A stretch of 64,000 bases of DNA from Acerihabitans sp047324305 (GCF_047324305.1 NZ_CP178740.1:4774001-4838000), one strand, 5' to 3'. Positions 33,816 through 42,531 are shown, counted from the first letter of the stretch. The notes: generated by a model from the sequence alone, not told the origin. A program made the numbers and translations.

Positions 33816-34439
33816 ATGCCGAAGCGTATTCCCGCCTACTACCGCGTATTGCCGCTGGCCGGCCTGCTATTGGCCGCCTGTAGCGTCCACACGCCCTCAG
33901 GCCCCGCTAAAAGCCAAACCTCCCCCGAGTGGCAACAGCATCAACGCTCGGTGTCGCAGCTGTCCAGCTACCAGACGCGCGGCTCTTTCGCCTATATTTC
34001 CGGCCAGCAAAAAGTTTATGCCCGCTTTAACTGGCAGCAAACCGGCGCCGATCGCTACCGCCTGCTGCTGACCAATCCGCTCGGCAGCACCGAAATGGAT
34101 TTGAACGTGCAGCCCGGCGTGGCCCAGATTACCAATAACCAGGGTAAGAAGTATGTCAGCAACGATCCGCAGCAGATGATCCAAAAGCTGACCGGCATGA
34201 ATATTCCCCTCGACAACCTGCGTAAATGGATGCTGGGGCTGCCGGGCGACGCCACCGATTTCACCCTCGATTCGCGCGGCTTGCTCAAACAGGTCAACTA
34301 CAGCCAGGACGGCCAGCAATGGACGGTGGTTTACCTGGGCTACCATGACGACAGCCGGCCGGTGCTGCCGGCCAATCTGGAACTGCGCCAGGGCGAGCAG
34401 CGTATTAAACTCAAAATGGACAGCTGGACCCTGCAATGA
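33816..34439 (+). CDS. lolB: Outer-membrane lipoprotein receptor LolB
   Basis: LolB receives lipoproteins from the LolA chaperone and inserts them into the outer membrane; it is itself a lipoprotein. The start at 33816 gives a signal peptide ending in the lipobox LAAC with Cys22, and exactly 207 residues as in E. coli. The mature part has SSYQTRGSFAYISGQQKVYA and RFNWQQTGADRYRLLLTNPL. AAGGAAG precedes the ATG. The stop overlaps the ispE start by four bases. Confidence 0.95.
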   Translation: MPKRIPAYYRVLPLAGLLLAACSVHTPSGPAKSQTSPEWQQHQRSVSQLSSYQTRGSFAYISGQQKVYARFNWQQTGADRYRLLLTNPLGSTEMDLNVQPGVAQITNNQGKKYVSNDPQQMIQKLTGMNIPLDNLRKWMLGLPGDATDFTLDSRGLLKQVNYSQDGQQWTVVYLGYHDDSRPVLPANLELRQGEQRIKLKMDSWTLQ

Positions 34440-35296
34440 TTCATCAATGGCCGGCGCCGGCTAAACTCAATTTATTTTTATATATTACCGGCCGGCGGCC
34501 CGACGGCTACCATCAGTTGCAAACGCTGTTCCAGTTTCTTGACTACGGCGATACGCTGACCATCGAGCCGGTCGCAGGCGGGGATATCCGGCTGCTGACG
34601 CCCCTTGCCGGCGTACGCGACGATGATAACCTTATCGTCCGGGCGGCGCGGTTGCTGCAGCGTCGCCGGTGGGGGGCTAAAAATAATTCCGCCCTGCCCG
34701 GCGCCGATATTCGCCTGGTTAAACGCCTGCCGATGGGCGGCGGGCTCGGCGGGGGATCCTCCGACGCCGCCACGGTGCTGGTGGCCCTTAATCATCTGTG
34801 GCGCTGCGGCCTTGAGCAGGAAGCGCTGGCCCGTCTGGGCCTCGAACTTGGCGCCGACGTACCGGTGTTCGTGCGGGGCCACGCGGCCTTTGCCGAGGGA
34901 ATCGGCGAAATATTGACCCCGGCCGATCCGCCGGAAAAATGGTACCTGGTCACCCTCCCCGGCGTAAGCATATCGACGCCGGCGATATTCGCCGATCCGG
35001 CGTTAAAAAGAGACTCGCCGGTACGCGCGCTGGAGGCGTTATTAGCGCAGCCTTTTCATAATGATTGTGAGCCAATCGCAAGAAAACATTTTTACGAGGT
35101 TGAACAGCATCTTTCATGGCTGTTAGAATACGCGCCGTCGCGACTGACTGGCACCGGCGCTTGTGTATTTGCCGAATTCGATACCGAGTCCGCCGCCCGT
35201 CAGGTGCTGGAGCATGCCCCGGCGTGGATGCGTGGTTTTGTGGCGCGAGGCGTTAACGTTTCGCCGCTGCACCGCGTGTTGACCGGGGCGCATTAA
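34436..35296 (+). CDS. ispE: 4-(cytidine 5'-diphospho)-2-C-methyl-D-erythritol kinase
   Basis: GHMP-family kinase of the MEP isoprenoid pathway. It has the substrate motif PAKLNLFLYITGRRPDGYHQ with catalytic Lys10, the ATP-binding loop PMGGGLGGGSSDAA (residues 99-112) and the C-terminal GHMP motif LTGTGACVFAEF. Length 286 residues (E. coli 283). The ATGA overlap with lolB shows coupling, and prs follows 150 bases downstream, as in E. coli. Confidence 0.96.
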   Translation: MIHQWPAPAKLNLFLYITGRRPDGYHQLQTLFQFLDYGDTLTIEPVAGGDIRLLTPLAGVRDDDNLIVRAARLLQRRRWGAKNNSALPGADIRLVKRLPMGGGLGGGSSDAATVLVALNHLWRCGLEQEALARLGLELGADVPVFVRGHAAFAEGIGEILTPADPPEKWYLVTLPGVSISTPAIFADPALKRDSPVRALEALLAQPFHNDCEPIARKHFYEVEQHLSWLLEYAPSRLTGTGACVFAEFDTESAARQVLEHAPAWMRGFVARGVNVSPLHRVLTGAH

Positions 35297-35448
35297 GGTA
35301 ACCGGACCGTTATGCCGCCGCTAGGTGACGGTTCCGCCAGGTTATCTCGATTTATCTTTACCCGTGTGGCATTGCCCTGTATGGCGCTCCGGTCCCGAGT
35401 GTTATGCTGTGCAATACCTTCTCTGGACGCAAGCCTGAGGTTCTTCTC

Positions 35449-36396
35449 GTGCCTGATATGAAGCTTTTTGCTGGTAACGCCACCCCGGAACTAGCACAAC
35501 GTATTGCCAACCGTTTATATACCAGTCTTGGTGACGCCGCTGTAGGTCGCTTTAGCGACGGCGAAGTCAGCGTGCAAATCAATGAAAATGTACGCGGTGG
35601 TGATATTTTCATCATCCAGTCCACCTGTGCGCCAACCAATGACAACCTGATGGAACTGGTGGTCATGGTCGACGCGTTACGCCGCGCATCCGCCGGTCGT
35701 ATCACCGCCGTTATCCCCTATTTTGGTTATGCCCGCCAGGATCGGCGCGTGCGTTCCGCACGTGTGCCCATCACCGCGAAAGTGGTGGCGGACTTCTTAT
35801 CCAGCGTAGGGGTTGACCGTGTCCTGACGGTGGACCTGCACGCGGAACAGATCCAAGGCTTCTTTGATGTTCCGGTCGACAACGTTTTCGGCAGCCCGAT
35901 TCTGCTGGAGGATATGCTGCAGCAGGATTTGGAAAATCCGATCGTGGTATCGCCGGATATCGGCGGCGTGGTACGTGCCCGCGCCATCGCCAAATTACTG
36001 AACGATACCGATATGGCCATCATCGATAAACGCCGTCCGCGCGCAAACGTTTCCCAGGTGATGCACATCATCGGTGATGTGGCGGGCCGCGACTGTGTGT
36101 TGGTGGACGATATGATCGATACCGGCGGCACCCTGTGCAAAGCGGCGGAGGCGCTGAAGGATCGGGGCGCAAAACGTGTTTTTGCCTATGCCACCCATCC
36201 GATTTTTTCCGGTAATGCGTTCGACAACATCAAGAATTCGGTTATCGATGAGGTCATTGTTTGCGATACCATTCCGTTGGATCCCAAGATTAAAGCACTG
36301 CCCAACGTCCGTACCCTGACCCTGTCGGGCATGTTGGCCGAGGCCATTCGTCGCATCAGCAACGAAGAATCCATCTCCGCCATGTTCGAGCATTAA
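35449..36396 (+). CDS. prs: Ribose-phosphate pyrophosphokinase
   Basis: Makes PRPP for purine, pyrimidine, His, Trp and NAD synthesis. The 315-residue protein is nearly identical to E. coli Prs. It contains FSDGEVSVQINENVRG, the flexible catalytic region FGYARQDRRVRSARVPITAK, and the PRPP loop VLVDDMIDTGGTLC (about 216-229). The start is GTG at 35449 after TGAGGTT, the same start context as in E. coli; the frame is open 45 bases further upstream. A TATGCT at about 35403 may be its -10 element. Confidence 0.97.
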   Translation: MPDMKLFAGNATPELAQRIANRLYTSLGDAAVGRFSDGEVSVQINENVRGGDIFIIQSTCAPTNDNLMELVVMVDALRRASAGRITAVIPYFGYARQDRRVRSARVPITAKVVADFLSSVGVDRVLTVDLHAEQIQGFFDVPVDNVFGSPILLEDMLQQDLENPIVVSPDIGGVVRARAIAKLLNDTDMAIIDKRRPRANVSQVMHIIGDVAGRDCVLVDDMIDTGGTLCKAAEALKDRGAKRVFAYATHPIFSGNAFDNIKNSVIDEVIVCDTIPLDPKIKALPNVRTLTLSGMLAEAIRRISNEESISAMFEH

Positions 36397-36408
36397 TAGC
36401 CGCCGACG

Positions 36409-36505
36409 TCGCCGCCCCGGCGGCGCGCCTTGCTCATTCCACGCCACGGCGATCGGCCGGCGTGTGGTTTAGCCCCCGGATACGGGCCGCCCGGCCCGCC
36501 CGTAT
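36409..36505 (+). terminator. GC-rich hairpins after prs
   Basis: Two stems follow prs: CGCCGCC-CC-GGCGGCG just after the stop, and ATACGGGC (36480-36487) with GCCCGTAT (36498-36505). The T-run after the second is interrupted (TACTGTTTCCCGCTTTTTA). Together they probably end the lolB-ispE-prs transcript. Confidence 0.5.
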
Positions 36506-36527
36506 TACTGTTTCCCGCTTTTTATGC

Positions 36528-36561
36528 AAAAAAAATCCCGAACCCGTAAGCAGGTTCAGGA
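36528..36561 (-). terminator. Rho-independent terminator on the minus strand
   Basis: On the minus strand TCCTGAACC (36561-36553) pairs with GGTTCGGGA (36544-36536) around TGCTTACG, followed by eight T residues. It is 200 bases beyond the ychH stop. Either ychH has a long 3' untranslated region or an unrecognised small RNA ends here; I see no ORF with a ribosome site in 36562-36762. Confidence 0.85.
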
Positions 36562-36762
36562 CAGGAAATAAAACCAGTCATCGTTGATATTAATCTATGT
36601 CGTTGTTTTTTCAATTGTTATCGCCCGCGTTAACGGACAGTGAGAGACACAAGCCGCTGTTTCGACGGCGGCGTTAAATGACCGGTTGCCAACCAGCGGC
36701 GCCAATAAAGACCTCCGCCGGATCAGTGCATTTGTCAAAAACCTGGCTCAAGGTGCCGGCGC

Positions 36763-37032
36763 TTAATGATGTCCGGTACGACGGCAGCGGGAATCAAACC
36801 TGCGATGCCACCAGTAACGATCGCTGATGCGTTCGTGCCCGCCCATGCGCGCCCCTGCAACCCATAACAAGGCGCCGATAAAAATACCCATGATGGCGCT
36901 ATGCGCGACCAATGGCGTAAAGTGCAATTGCGGAAGCTGATTTAATACTGAACAGGCAAGCCCTGCGAGCATCATTATCATACCTACGCCCATCAGGCTG
37001 TTGCCACATAAGAGTGCTGATTTGCGTTTCAT
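36763..37032 (-). CDS. ychH: Stress-induced membrane protein YchH
   Basis: Small inner-membrane protein linked in E. coli to carbon starvation, CRP control and stress or biofilm response. The 89-residue product has two hydrophobic helices (LMGVGMIMMLAGLACSVLNQ and HSAIMGIFIGALLWVAGARM) and the conserved GGHERISDRYWWHRRFDSRC tail of YchH. CCGGAGGTG precedes the ATG. It lies between prs and pth; dauA, its usual neighbour, has moved. Confidence 0.92.
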   Translation of the reverse strand: MKRKSALLCGNSLMGVGMIMMLAGLACSVLNQLPQLHFTPLVAHSAIMGIFIGALLWVAGARMGGHERISDRYWWHRRFDSRCRRTGHH

Positions 37033-37099
37033 CGTTCACCTCCGGGTTACTCAATGAAATCGTGAATTGTTCATTCGTCGTCCTTATCAATCTGTGTAA

Positions 37100-37143
37100 A
37101 GTATAGTCAATATCTTGCTAAAGGCATCGTGCCCGCGATCACA
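37100..37143 (-). promoter_or_regulatory. ychH promoter with possible CRP site
   Basis: TATACT (37105..37100 on the minus strand) is a good -10 element, placing the transcript start near 37093. The sequence TGTGATCGCGGGCACG (37143..37128) has one perfect CRP half-site (TGTGA) and a weak second one; its centre is about 42 bases before that start, the class II activation position. E. coli ychH is a reported CRP target. Confidence 0.5.
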
Positions 37144-37325
37144 GAGTTGACAATAAGTCACACAAATCATAATTCCCTGTCATTCTGTTTTTAAAAGAAA
37201 TTGATCTCGATCAATGAGGCGCGCAATAGCGTGCCGGCACGCGGGATTGCAGCTTTTTTGAACGGCCGGTCACAGCCTGGCGCCAGGGATTACCTCATGA
37301 TCGGATCAGACGAGAGGAGGTGACT

Positions 37326-37406
37326 ATGTACACTGACGATCTGGAAGTGATAACCAGCCTCGGACTTGCACTGACGATTATCATTCTGTTTTGCGCGTTG
37401 CTGTAA
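37326..37406 (+). CDS. Predicted 26-residue membrane protein
   Basis: Not recognised. It reads MYTDDLEVITSLGLALTIII followed by LFCALL: an acidic N-terminal head and a single hydrophobic helix to the C-terminus. The ribosome site GAGAGGAGGTGACT is close to the ideal Shine-Dalgarno sequence and well spaced. It lies between ychH (divergent) and a convergent acetyltransferase gene. The ribosome site is the main reason to call it coding. Confidence 0.65.
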   Translation: MYTDDLEVITSLGLALTIIILFCALL

Positions 37407-37415
37407 CGGGCGGGT

Positions 37416-37889
37416 TTACAAATCGAGGCTCATGTCGACGCAAGACAGATAGCGTTGCGCCGAGGCGGAATAATATTGCCCCTCGCCCAGGATGCTGAAA
37501 CCGCGGCGACGATAAAATTGCACGGCGTTCGGCGTCGAGGCCAAGGTTAAACGGGTTAACCCCCGGGTTTTCGCCTCGCTGATAATCCGCGCCAGGATAC
37601 GCGCGGCATATCCCCTGCCCTGGTACGCCGGCAGGGTAAAGATGGCCTCCACCGACGCCCTGGTGACATCCAGGAACCCCGTTGCCACAGGCCCGCCGGC
37701 GGCTGTCGCGGCAATGACGAAAAAAGGATTTTGCGTGATGCAGGCAACAAAGCCCGCCGGCATGATGTCCGGGGTAAAAGCCATGATGGTGTCGGCATCA
37801 TAGACGCCCACACAGCCCGCCCGGACGGCCTGATTGCGGATTAGCCATAATGCCTGCGCCTCCTGGGCGCGCGCCAGCCGCAGTTCCAT
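37416..37889 (-). CDS. GNAT family N-acetyltransferase
   Basis: Predicted acetyl-CoA-dependent acetyltransferase of 157 residues. The GNAT core is recognisable: beta4 with VEAIFTLPAYQGRGYAARIL, i.e. the acetyl-CoA loop QGRGYA (about 90-95), and the C-terminal motif ASTPNAVQFYRRRGFSILGE. The substrate cannot be told. GGGAGCATT precedes the ATG. It is inserted between ychH and pth, which are adjacent in E. coli. Confidence 0.85.
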   Translation of the reverse strand: MELRLARAQEAQALWLIRNQAVRAGCVGVYDADTIMAFTPDIMPAGFVACITQNPFFVIAATAAGGPVATGFLDVTRASVEAIFTLPAYQGRGYAARILARIISEAKTRGLTRLTLASTPNAVQFYRRRGFSILGEGQYYSASAQRYLSCVDMSLDL

Positions 37890-38151
37890 AATGCTCCCAT
37901 GACGTTTTCATGCGTTACACATCATCCCATTATTGCCATCAATCCGCCGGCAACGAAAGCGTGTTTTCGCGCGCCAGGGCACCCGCAAGGCCATGAGGCT
38001 TGCCCGACGGGGTGATGACACTTCGCTAAGCCGCTGCGGCGCAAATCTGTTAACATGACCGCGGGATCACCGGCGCAGGACCACGGCCGCCTGATTTCCC
38101 GTTGTGCGTTGGTCTGTTTAATCGAGAGCAATAGTTGAGAATGAAACCGTA

Positions 38152-38736
38152 ATGACTATCAAGTTGATTGTTGGCCTGGCGAATCCGGGCGCGGAATATG
38201 CCGCCACCCGCCATAACGCGGGCGCCTGGTATGTGGATCTGCTGGCGGAACAGTTTCGCCAGTCCCTCAGGGAAGAGAGCAAATTCTACGGGTATACCGC
38301 CCGCCTGGCGATTGCCGGACAGGACGTCAGGCTGCTGGTCCCGACCACCTTTATGAATCTGAGCGGCAAGGCGGTCGCCTCTGTTGCCACGTTTTACCGT
38401 ATCCTGCCGGAAGAAATCCTGGTGGCGCACGATGAGCTGGATCTGTTGCCGGGCAACGCCCGCTTGAAGCTGGGCGGCGGCCATGGCGGCCATAACGGCC
38501 TGAAGGATATCATCAGCCGGTTGGGCAATAATCCCAACTTCCATCGTCTGCGCATCGGCATCGGCCATCCGGGCGACAAAAGCAAAGTGGTGGGTTTTGT
38601 GCTGGGCAAGCCGCCGGCCAGCGAGCTGACCTTAATCGATCAAGCCGTGGCTGAGGCGGTTAAATGCACCGAGATCTTAATCCAGGAAGGCCCGGTAAAA
38701 GCGATGAATCGCCTGCACGCCTTCAAAGCCGCCTGA
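38152..38736 (+). CDS. pth: Peptidyl-tRNA hydrolase
   Basis: Releases tRNA from prematurely dropped peptidyl-tRNA. The 194-residue protein (E. coli 194) has GLANPGAEYAATRHNAGAW with catalytic His21, the NLSGKAV segment with TFMNLS, and the HDELDLLPGNARLKLGGGHG stretch, followed by GHNGLKDI. It precedes ychF as in other enterobacteria. Confidence 0.97.
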   Translation: MTIKLIVGLANPGAEYAATRHNAGAWYVDLLAEQFRQSLREESKFYGYTARLAIAGQDVRLLVPTTFMNLSGKAVASVATFYRILPEEILVAHDELDLLPGNARLKLGGGHGGHNGLKDIISRLGNNPNFHRLRIGIGHPGDKSKVVGFVLGKPPASELTLIDQAVAEAVKCTEILIQEGPVKAMNRLHAFKAA

Positions 38737-38924
38737 TGGCTCTCCGATCCGGAGCAAAAACGACCTGCCGCCGCGTGCGGACCTATACCAGGCTATGACT
38801 CCGGTCGCCCCGGCGCCAATCGAGTTATGCGCGGTTTATGTGTATAATGGGGCATTAACGTATTGATGGTACGGTAAGACTAATTTAACCATCTGATAAT
38901 AAAGCTATTTAAGGTGATATAACC

Positions 38925-40016
38925 ATGGGTTTCAAATGCGGTATTGTGGGTCTGCCGAACGTGGGTAAGTCCACGCTATTCAATGCATTGACCAAAGCGG
39001 GAATTGAAGCGGCCAATTTTCCGTTCTGTACGATTGAACCGAATACCGGCGTGGTGCCGATGCCTGATCCGCGCCTGGACCAGCTGGCGGCCATCGTCAA
39101 GCCGCAGCGTATCGTGCCGACCACCATGGAATTCGTTGATATCGCCGGCCTGGTCAAAGGCGCGTCGAAGGGCGAAGGACTGGGCAACCAGTTCCTGACC
39201 AATATCCGCGAAACCGAGGCCATCGGCCATGTGGTGCGCTGCTTCGAGAACGATAATATCATCCACGTTGCCGGCAAAGTCGACCCGGTGGATGATATCG
39301 ACGTGATTAATACCGAGCTGGCGCTGTCCGATCTGGAAGCCTGCGAACGCGCTATCTTCCGGGTGCAAAAACGCGCCAAGGGCGGCGATAAGGATGCCAA
39401 GATCGAGCTGTCCGCGCTGGAAAAATGCCTGCCGCACCTGGGCAACGCCGGCATGCTGCGCACGCTCGATCTCAATGAGGAAGAAAAAGCGGCTATCCGT
39501 TATCTCAGCTTCCTGACGCTTAAGCCGACCATGTATATCGCCAACGTCAATGAAGACGGCTACGAAAACAACCCCTACCTGGATAAAGTCCGGGCTATCG
39601 CCGCCGGGGAAGGCTCGGTTGTGGTGGCGGTTTGCGCCGCGGTGGAATCCGATATCGCCGAACTGGAAGAAGAGGAGCGCGCGGAATTCATGGCGGAACT
39701 GGGGCTGGAAGAACCGGGCCTGAACCGGGTGATCCGCGCCGGCTACGAGTTGCTGAACCTGCAAACCTACTTTACCGCCGGGGTCAAGGAAGTGCGCGCC
39801 TGGACCATACCGGTCGGCGCCACCGCCCCGCAGGCGGCCGGTAAAATCCATACTGATTTCGAAAAAGGTTTTATCCGCGCCCAGACCATCGCGTTTGAAG
39901 ATTTTATTGCCTATAAAGGCGAGCAAGGCGCCAAGGAAGCCGGCAAGATGCGCTCCGAAGGCAAGGAATATATCGTCAAGGATGGCGATGTGATGAACTT
40001 CTTGTTTAATGTTTAA
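38925..40016 (+). CDS. ychF: Redox-regulated ATPase YchF (Obg family)
   Basis: YchF/Ola1-type P-loop ATPase (prefers ATP to GTP) that associates with ribosomes and is linked to oxidative stress. G1 motif GLPNVGKST at residues 8-16, G3 DIAGLVKGASKGEG, a helical insert (about 130-200), and a C-terminal TGS domain ending with KEYIVKDGDVMNFLFNV. Length 363 residues as in E. coli. AAGGTGATATAACC precedes the ATG, and TATAAT at 38843-38848 may be its -10 element. Confidence 0.97.
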   Translation: MGFKCGIVGLPNVGKSTLFNALTKAGIEAANFPFCTIEPNTGVVPMPDPRLDQLAAIVKPQRIVPTTMEFVDIAGLVKGASKGEGLGNQFLTNIRETEAIGHVVRCFENDNIIHVAGKVDPVDDIDVINTELALSDLEACERAIFRVQKRAKGGDKDAKIELSALEKCLPHLGNAGMLRTLDLNEEEKAAIRYLSFLTLKPTMYIANVNEDGYENNPYLDKVRAIAAGEGSVVVAVCAAVESDIAELEEEERAEFMAELGLEEPGLNRVIRAGYELLNLQTYFTAGVKEVRAWTIPVGATAPQAAGKIHTDFEKGFIRAQTIAFEDFIAYKGEQGAKEAGKMRSEGKEYIVKDGDVMNFLFNV

Positions 40017-40074
40017 TTAAATAGGTCACTCAACTTCGACGCGTCACAGGGCATTTCAAATAAATGATTATCCT

Positions 40075-40107
40075 AAATCCACGCGGTTGCGTGGATTTTT
40101 CGTTTTT
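40075..40107 (+). terminator. ychF terminator
   Basis: AAATCCACGC (40075-40084) and GCGTGGATTT (40089-40098) form a perfect ten-base-pair stem around GGTT, followed by TTCGTTTTT. It ends the pth-ychF region; the accessory stretch begins after it. Confidence 0.9.
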
Positions 40108-40186
40108 AACCGTCTCAACACAGTTATGCTCACTTCTTGATGAGTGGCTGGCTGACTGTCATAAGCAGCATAGCGTTGAGGCGCCG

Positions 40187-40786
40187 TTATGTGAACTTGA
40201 CGAGATCCTTGAAGATCAGTTTACCCCAGGTATTGCCCCTGGCCTGGACGAGCAGGCCGCCATCCTTGAGCGGTCCTAGCGCAATCGGCGCGAAACCGAG
40301 CTGTTCCGCGAGAACCGCGACCGGCGCCAGCGCATTTTCGTCATCGCTCGACAAAAACACGACGCGGCTGCCGCCATTCACGCTCGGATCAGTGGCCAGA
40401 ACGCCGGCGGCCAGATGGTTAAAACCCTTTACGAACCCGGCGTCGGTAAAGGCTTTGGCGACAACCGCGGACGACGGCTGATCTTGCAAGTCTTCAACGG
40501 CAACGCCGAAAGCATTGGTCATGTCGATGACGGTCTTGCTGCGCCAGGTGGTTTTCTGTTTCGCGACGTCCCGATGTTCCCAAAACGGCACCGCCAAAAA
40601 GATGATGTCGGACGCAATGGCATCCTGCAGCGTCCTGGGGACAACGGTGGGGCCGATCGCTTGTGCCCGCTGCATCAACGCTTCGGGAGGGCGACGGCTA
40701 GCGACGCTCACATTGATGTTCTTTCTTGCAAACGCCCGGGCGAGCGCCTGGCCTACCGCGCCAAAGCCAATAATCGAATAACTCAT
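40187..40786 (-). CDS. NADPH-dependent F420 reductase-family oxidoreductase
   Basis: Member of the family of small dinucleotide-binding proteins related to F420H2:NADP oxidoreductase (also called NAD(P)-binding domain-containing proteins). The 199-residue product starts with the Rossmann motif SIIGFGAVGQALARAFARKN (residues 3-22), and has FLAVPFWEH, DMTNAFG and FVKGFNHLAAGVL. The start at 40786 follows AAGGGAGAG; the frame is open upstream without support. Enterobacteria lack F420, so the true cofactor and substrate are unknown. It lies downstream of an SDR gene on the same strand, likely one unit controlled by the divergent TetR gene. Confidence 0.82.
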   Translation of the reverse strand: MSYSIIGFGAVGQALARAFARKNINVSVASRRPPEALMQRAQAIGPTVVPRTLQDAIASDIIFLAVPFWEHRDVAKQKTTWRSKTVIDMTNAFGVAVEDLQDQPSSAVVAKAFTDAGFVKGFNHLAAGVLATDPSVNGGSRVVFLSSDDENALAPVAVLAEQLGFAPIALGPLKDGGLLVQARGNTWGKLIFKDLVKFT

Positions 40787-40956
40787 GCAAACTCTCCCTT
40801 CAGTAGGGGTGACCGGCAGCGTAAGCAGACATGGCAATACCCGCTGGACAATCACCGAAATCAGTCCCGTTAATGGAACGGGATGCGCCATTTATCGACA
40901 TAACCCGGATCATCTTCGCCACGTTAGCGGGCCGCCACCCGCTTTCCAGCGCGATG

Positions 40957-41691
40957 TCAGATGGCCGAGGTGCCGCCGTCGACATACAATTCCACCCCAT
41001 TCACGAAGCTCGATTCGTCTGAAGCAAGAAACAGCGCCACCGCCGCGATTTCCTCAGGCCCCCCCATCTTTCCCCGCGGCACCAGGGATTCGAAATACCG
41101 CTTCGTCTCTTCGTCGAAGAGTTGCTCTTGAATGGGGGTGGCGATCTGCCCGGGGCTCAGCACGTTCACCCGGATTTTGCGGCCCTTCAGTTCGTTGAGC
41201 CACCCGCGGGCGAATGCAAGCAACGTCGCCTTGCTCGCCGCATAGACGCTGAAACCAGGAAAACCTTTGATTGACGCAATTGACCCGGTCATAAAGATCG
41301 ATCCGCCATCGTTAAACAGCGGCAACGCCTTCTGAACCGTAAACAGCGTGCCGCGCGTATTCAGGCCGAAGGTCGCATCGAAATGCTGCTCGGTAATCTC
41401 GCCGAGCGGGACGGCTTCCCCGGTGCCAGCGCTCGCGTACAAGACATCGATCTTGCCCTTTTCCCGTTTGACCGTCGCGAACAGGCGGTCGAGGTCGTCG
41501 AGATTGGACGCGTCGCCGCGCACGCCGGTCACGTTGCGCCCGATGAGCTTAACGGCCTCGTCCAACGTCTCTTGCCTGCGGCCCGTGATAAAAACATAGG
41601 CGCCTTCTTCTACGAACCGCTTGGCGCTCGCCAGCGCCATGCCGCTTGAGCCACCCGTGATAACTGCGACCTTACCTTCCAGCTTTCCCAT
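40957..41691 (-). CDS. SDR family oxidoreductase
   Basis: Classical short-chain dehydrogenase of 244 residues with the NAD(P) motif TGGSSGMALA (residues 13-22), ASAG in place of NNAG (about 89-92), the catalytic Ser of MTGSIASIKG and the Tyr-x3-Lys in SVYAASKATL (about 150-154), and the C-terminal VDGGTSAI. Arginines at ITGRRQE favour NADP. Substrate unknown. It is divergent from a TetR gene with three palindromic operators between them, the usual arrangement for a TetR-repressed redox or detoxification gene. Confidence 0.88.
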   Translation of the reverse strand: MGKLEGKVAVITGGSSGMALASAKRFVEEGAYVFITGRRQETLDEAVKLIGRNVTGVRGDASNLDDLDRLFATVKREKGKIDVLYASAGTGEAVPLGEITEQHFDATFGLNTRGTLFTVQKALPLFNDGGSIFMTGSIASIKGFPGFSVYAASKATLLAFARGWLNELKGRKIRVNVLSPGQIATPIQEQLFDEETKRYFESLVPRGKMGGPEEIAAVALFLASDESSFVNGVELYVDGGTSAI

Positions 41692-41757
41692 GACGTTTCC
41701 CCTTCATTGTGTCGGACAGCGTCTGTATTGCCATTGGTATCAGGACGCTGTATCTTG

Positions 41758-41826
41758 TGGATCACCGGTCCAGATCATCACGCCAGTATCTGGACCACTG
41801 ATCCAAATATATGGATCACTGATCCA
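41758..41826. promoter_or_regulatory. Three TetR-type operator repeats
   Basis: Three related 15-base sites occur between the divergent SDR and TetR genes: TGGATCACCGGTCCA (41758-41772), TGGACCACTGATCCA (41791-41805) and TGGATCACTGATCCA (41812-41826). The last is a perfect palindrome with a one-base centre. Sites 2 and 3 are 21 bases apart, two helical turns; sites 1 and 2 are 33 apart. The third ends 16 bases before the TetR ATG, so autorepression is likely. Confidence 0.8.
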
Positions 41827-41842
41827 TTTGTCAAGGTACCCT

Positions 41843-42418
41843 ATGCGAGCCGACGCCAGAAAAAATTACAGCCATCTCCTTACCGTCGCGCGTGAGGTCG
41901 TCACCGAGCAGGGCGCCGATGCGTCCATGCGCGAGATCGCACGCCGGGCCGGCGTCGGGCTGGCCACACTGCTCCGGCATTTCCCGACGCGCGAAGCCTT
42001 GTTCGAAGCGTTGCTGCGCACGAATCTGGAGGCTCTGACGCAAAAGGCAGGCGAAGTTGAGACGTCGAAGCCACCTGACGAGGCGCTCGTGTCCTGGTTT
42101 CACGCCGGGGTGGCGTTCGTTGATAGCTACAGCGGCGTAGTCGCCTTGATGGCCAGCGCCCACGCGGACCCGGAGTCCGCGCTTTACGCGCCATGCATCG
42201 CGGTGCGCTCGGCGGGCGCGCGACTGCTGCGCCGTGCCCAGGCCGAGGGAACGGCGCGCGCAGATATGGATGCGGACGACCTGTTCGCCCTGATGTCGGC
42301 GCTCGGCTGGCTCGTCGCCCAGCCCGGATTCGCGCCGCGGCGGGATCATCTCTTTCATCTTATTACGAGCGCCATCCTGACAAATCAGCCGGGCAACGCC
42401 ATTAACAAGGCAACGTAG
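41843..42418 (+). CDS. TetR/AcrR family transcriptional regulator
   Basis: One-component repressor of 191 residues. The N-terminal helix-turn-helix (about 10-55) reads ARKNYSHLLTVAREVVTEQG, then ADASMREIARRAGVGLATLLRHFPTREAL in two steps, the TetR hallmark; the C-terminal ligand domain resembles the SACE_7040-type family (HAGVAFVDSYSGVVALMASA). The start at 41843 follows AAGGTACCCT. It is divergent from the SDR gene and very probably binds the three palindromes between them. Confidence 0.9.
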   Translation: MRADARKNYSHLLTVAREVVTEQGADASMREIARRAGVGLATLLRHFPTREALFEALLRTNLEALTQKAGEVETSKPPDEALVSWFHAGVAFVDSYSGVVALMASAHADPESALYAPCIAVRSAGARLLRRAQAEGTARADMDADDLFALMSALGWLVAQPGFAPRRDHLFHLITSAILTNQPGNAINKAT

Positions 42419-42531
42419 CAGAGCGCAACGCATGGCTGTTCGCATTGCGTGAGATTGTCCGTTGGCTGGGCGTGGCGGACTATTGTGGCGCGTCAGTCTG
42501 ATAGCCTGCCACGCCACCCCGCCATGGGTCG

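Noticed and set aside
40064..40279. 71-codon ORF after ychF
   Set aside because: It starts in the ychF terminator and continues antisense to the F420-type oxidoreductase gene.
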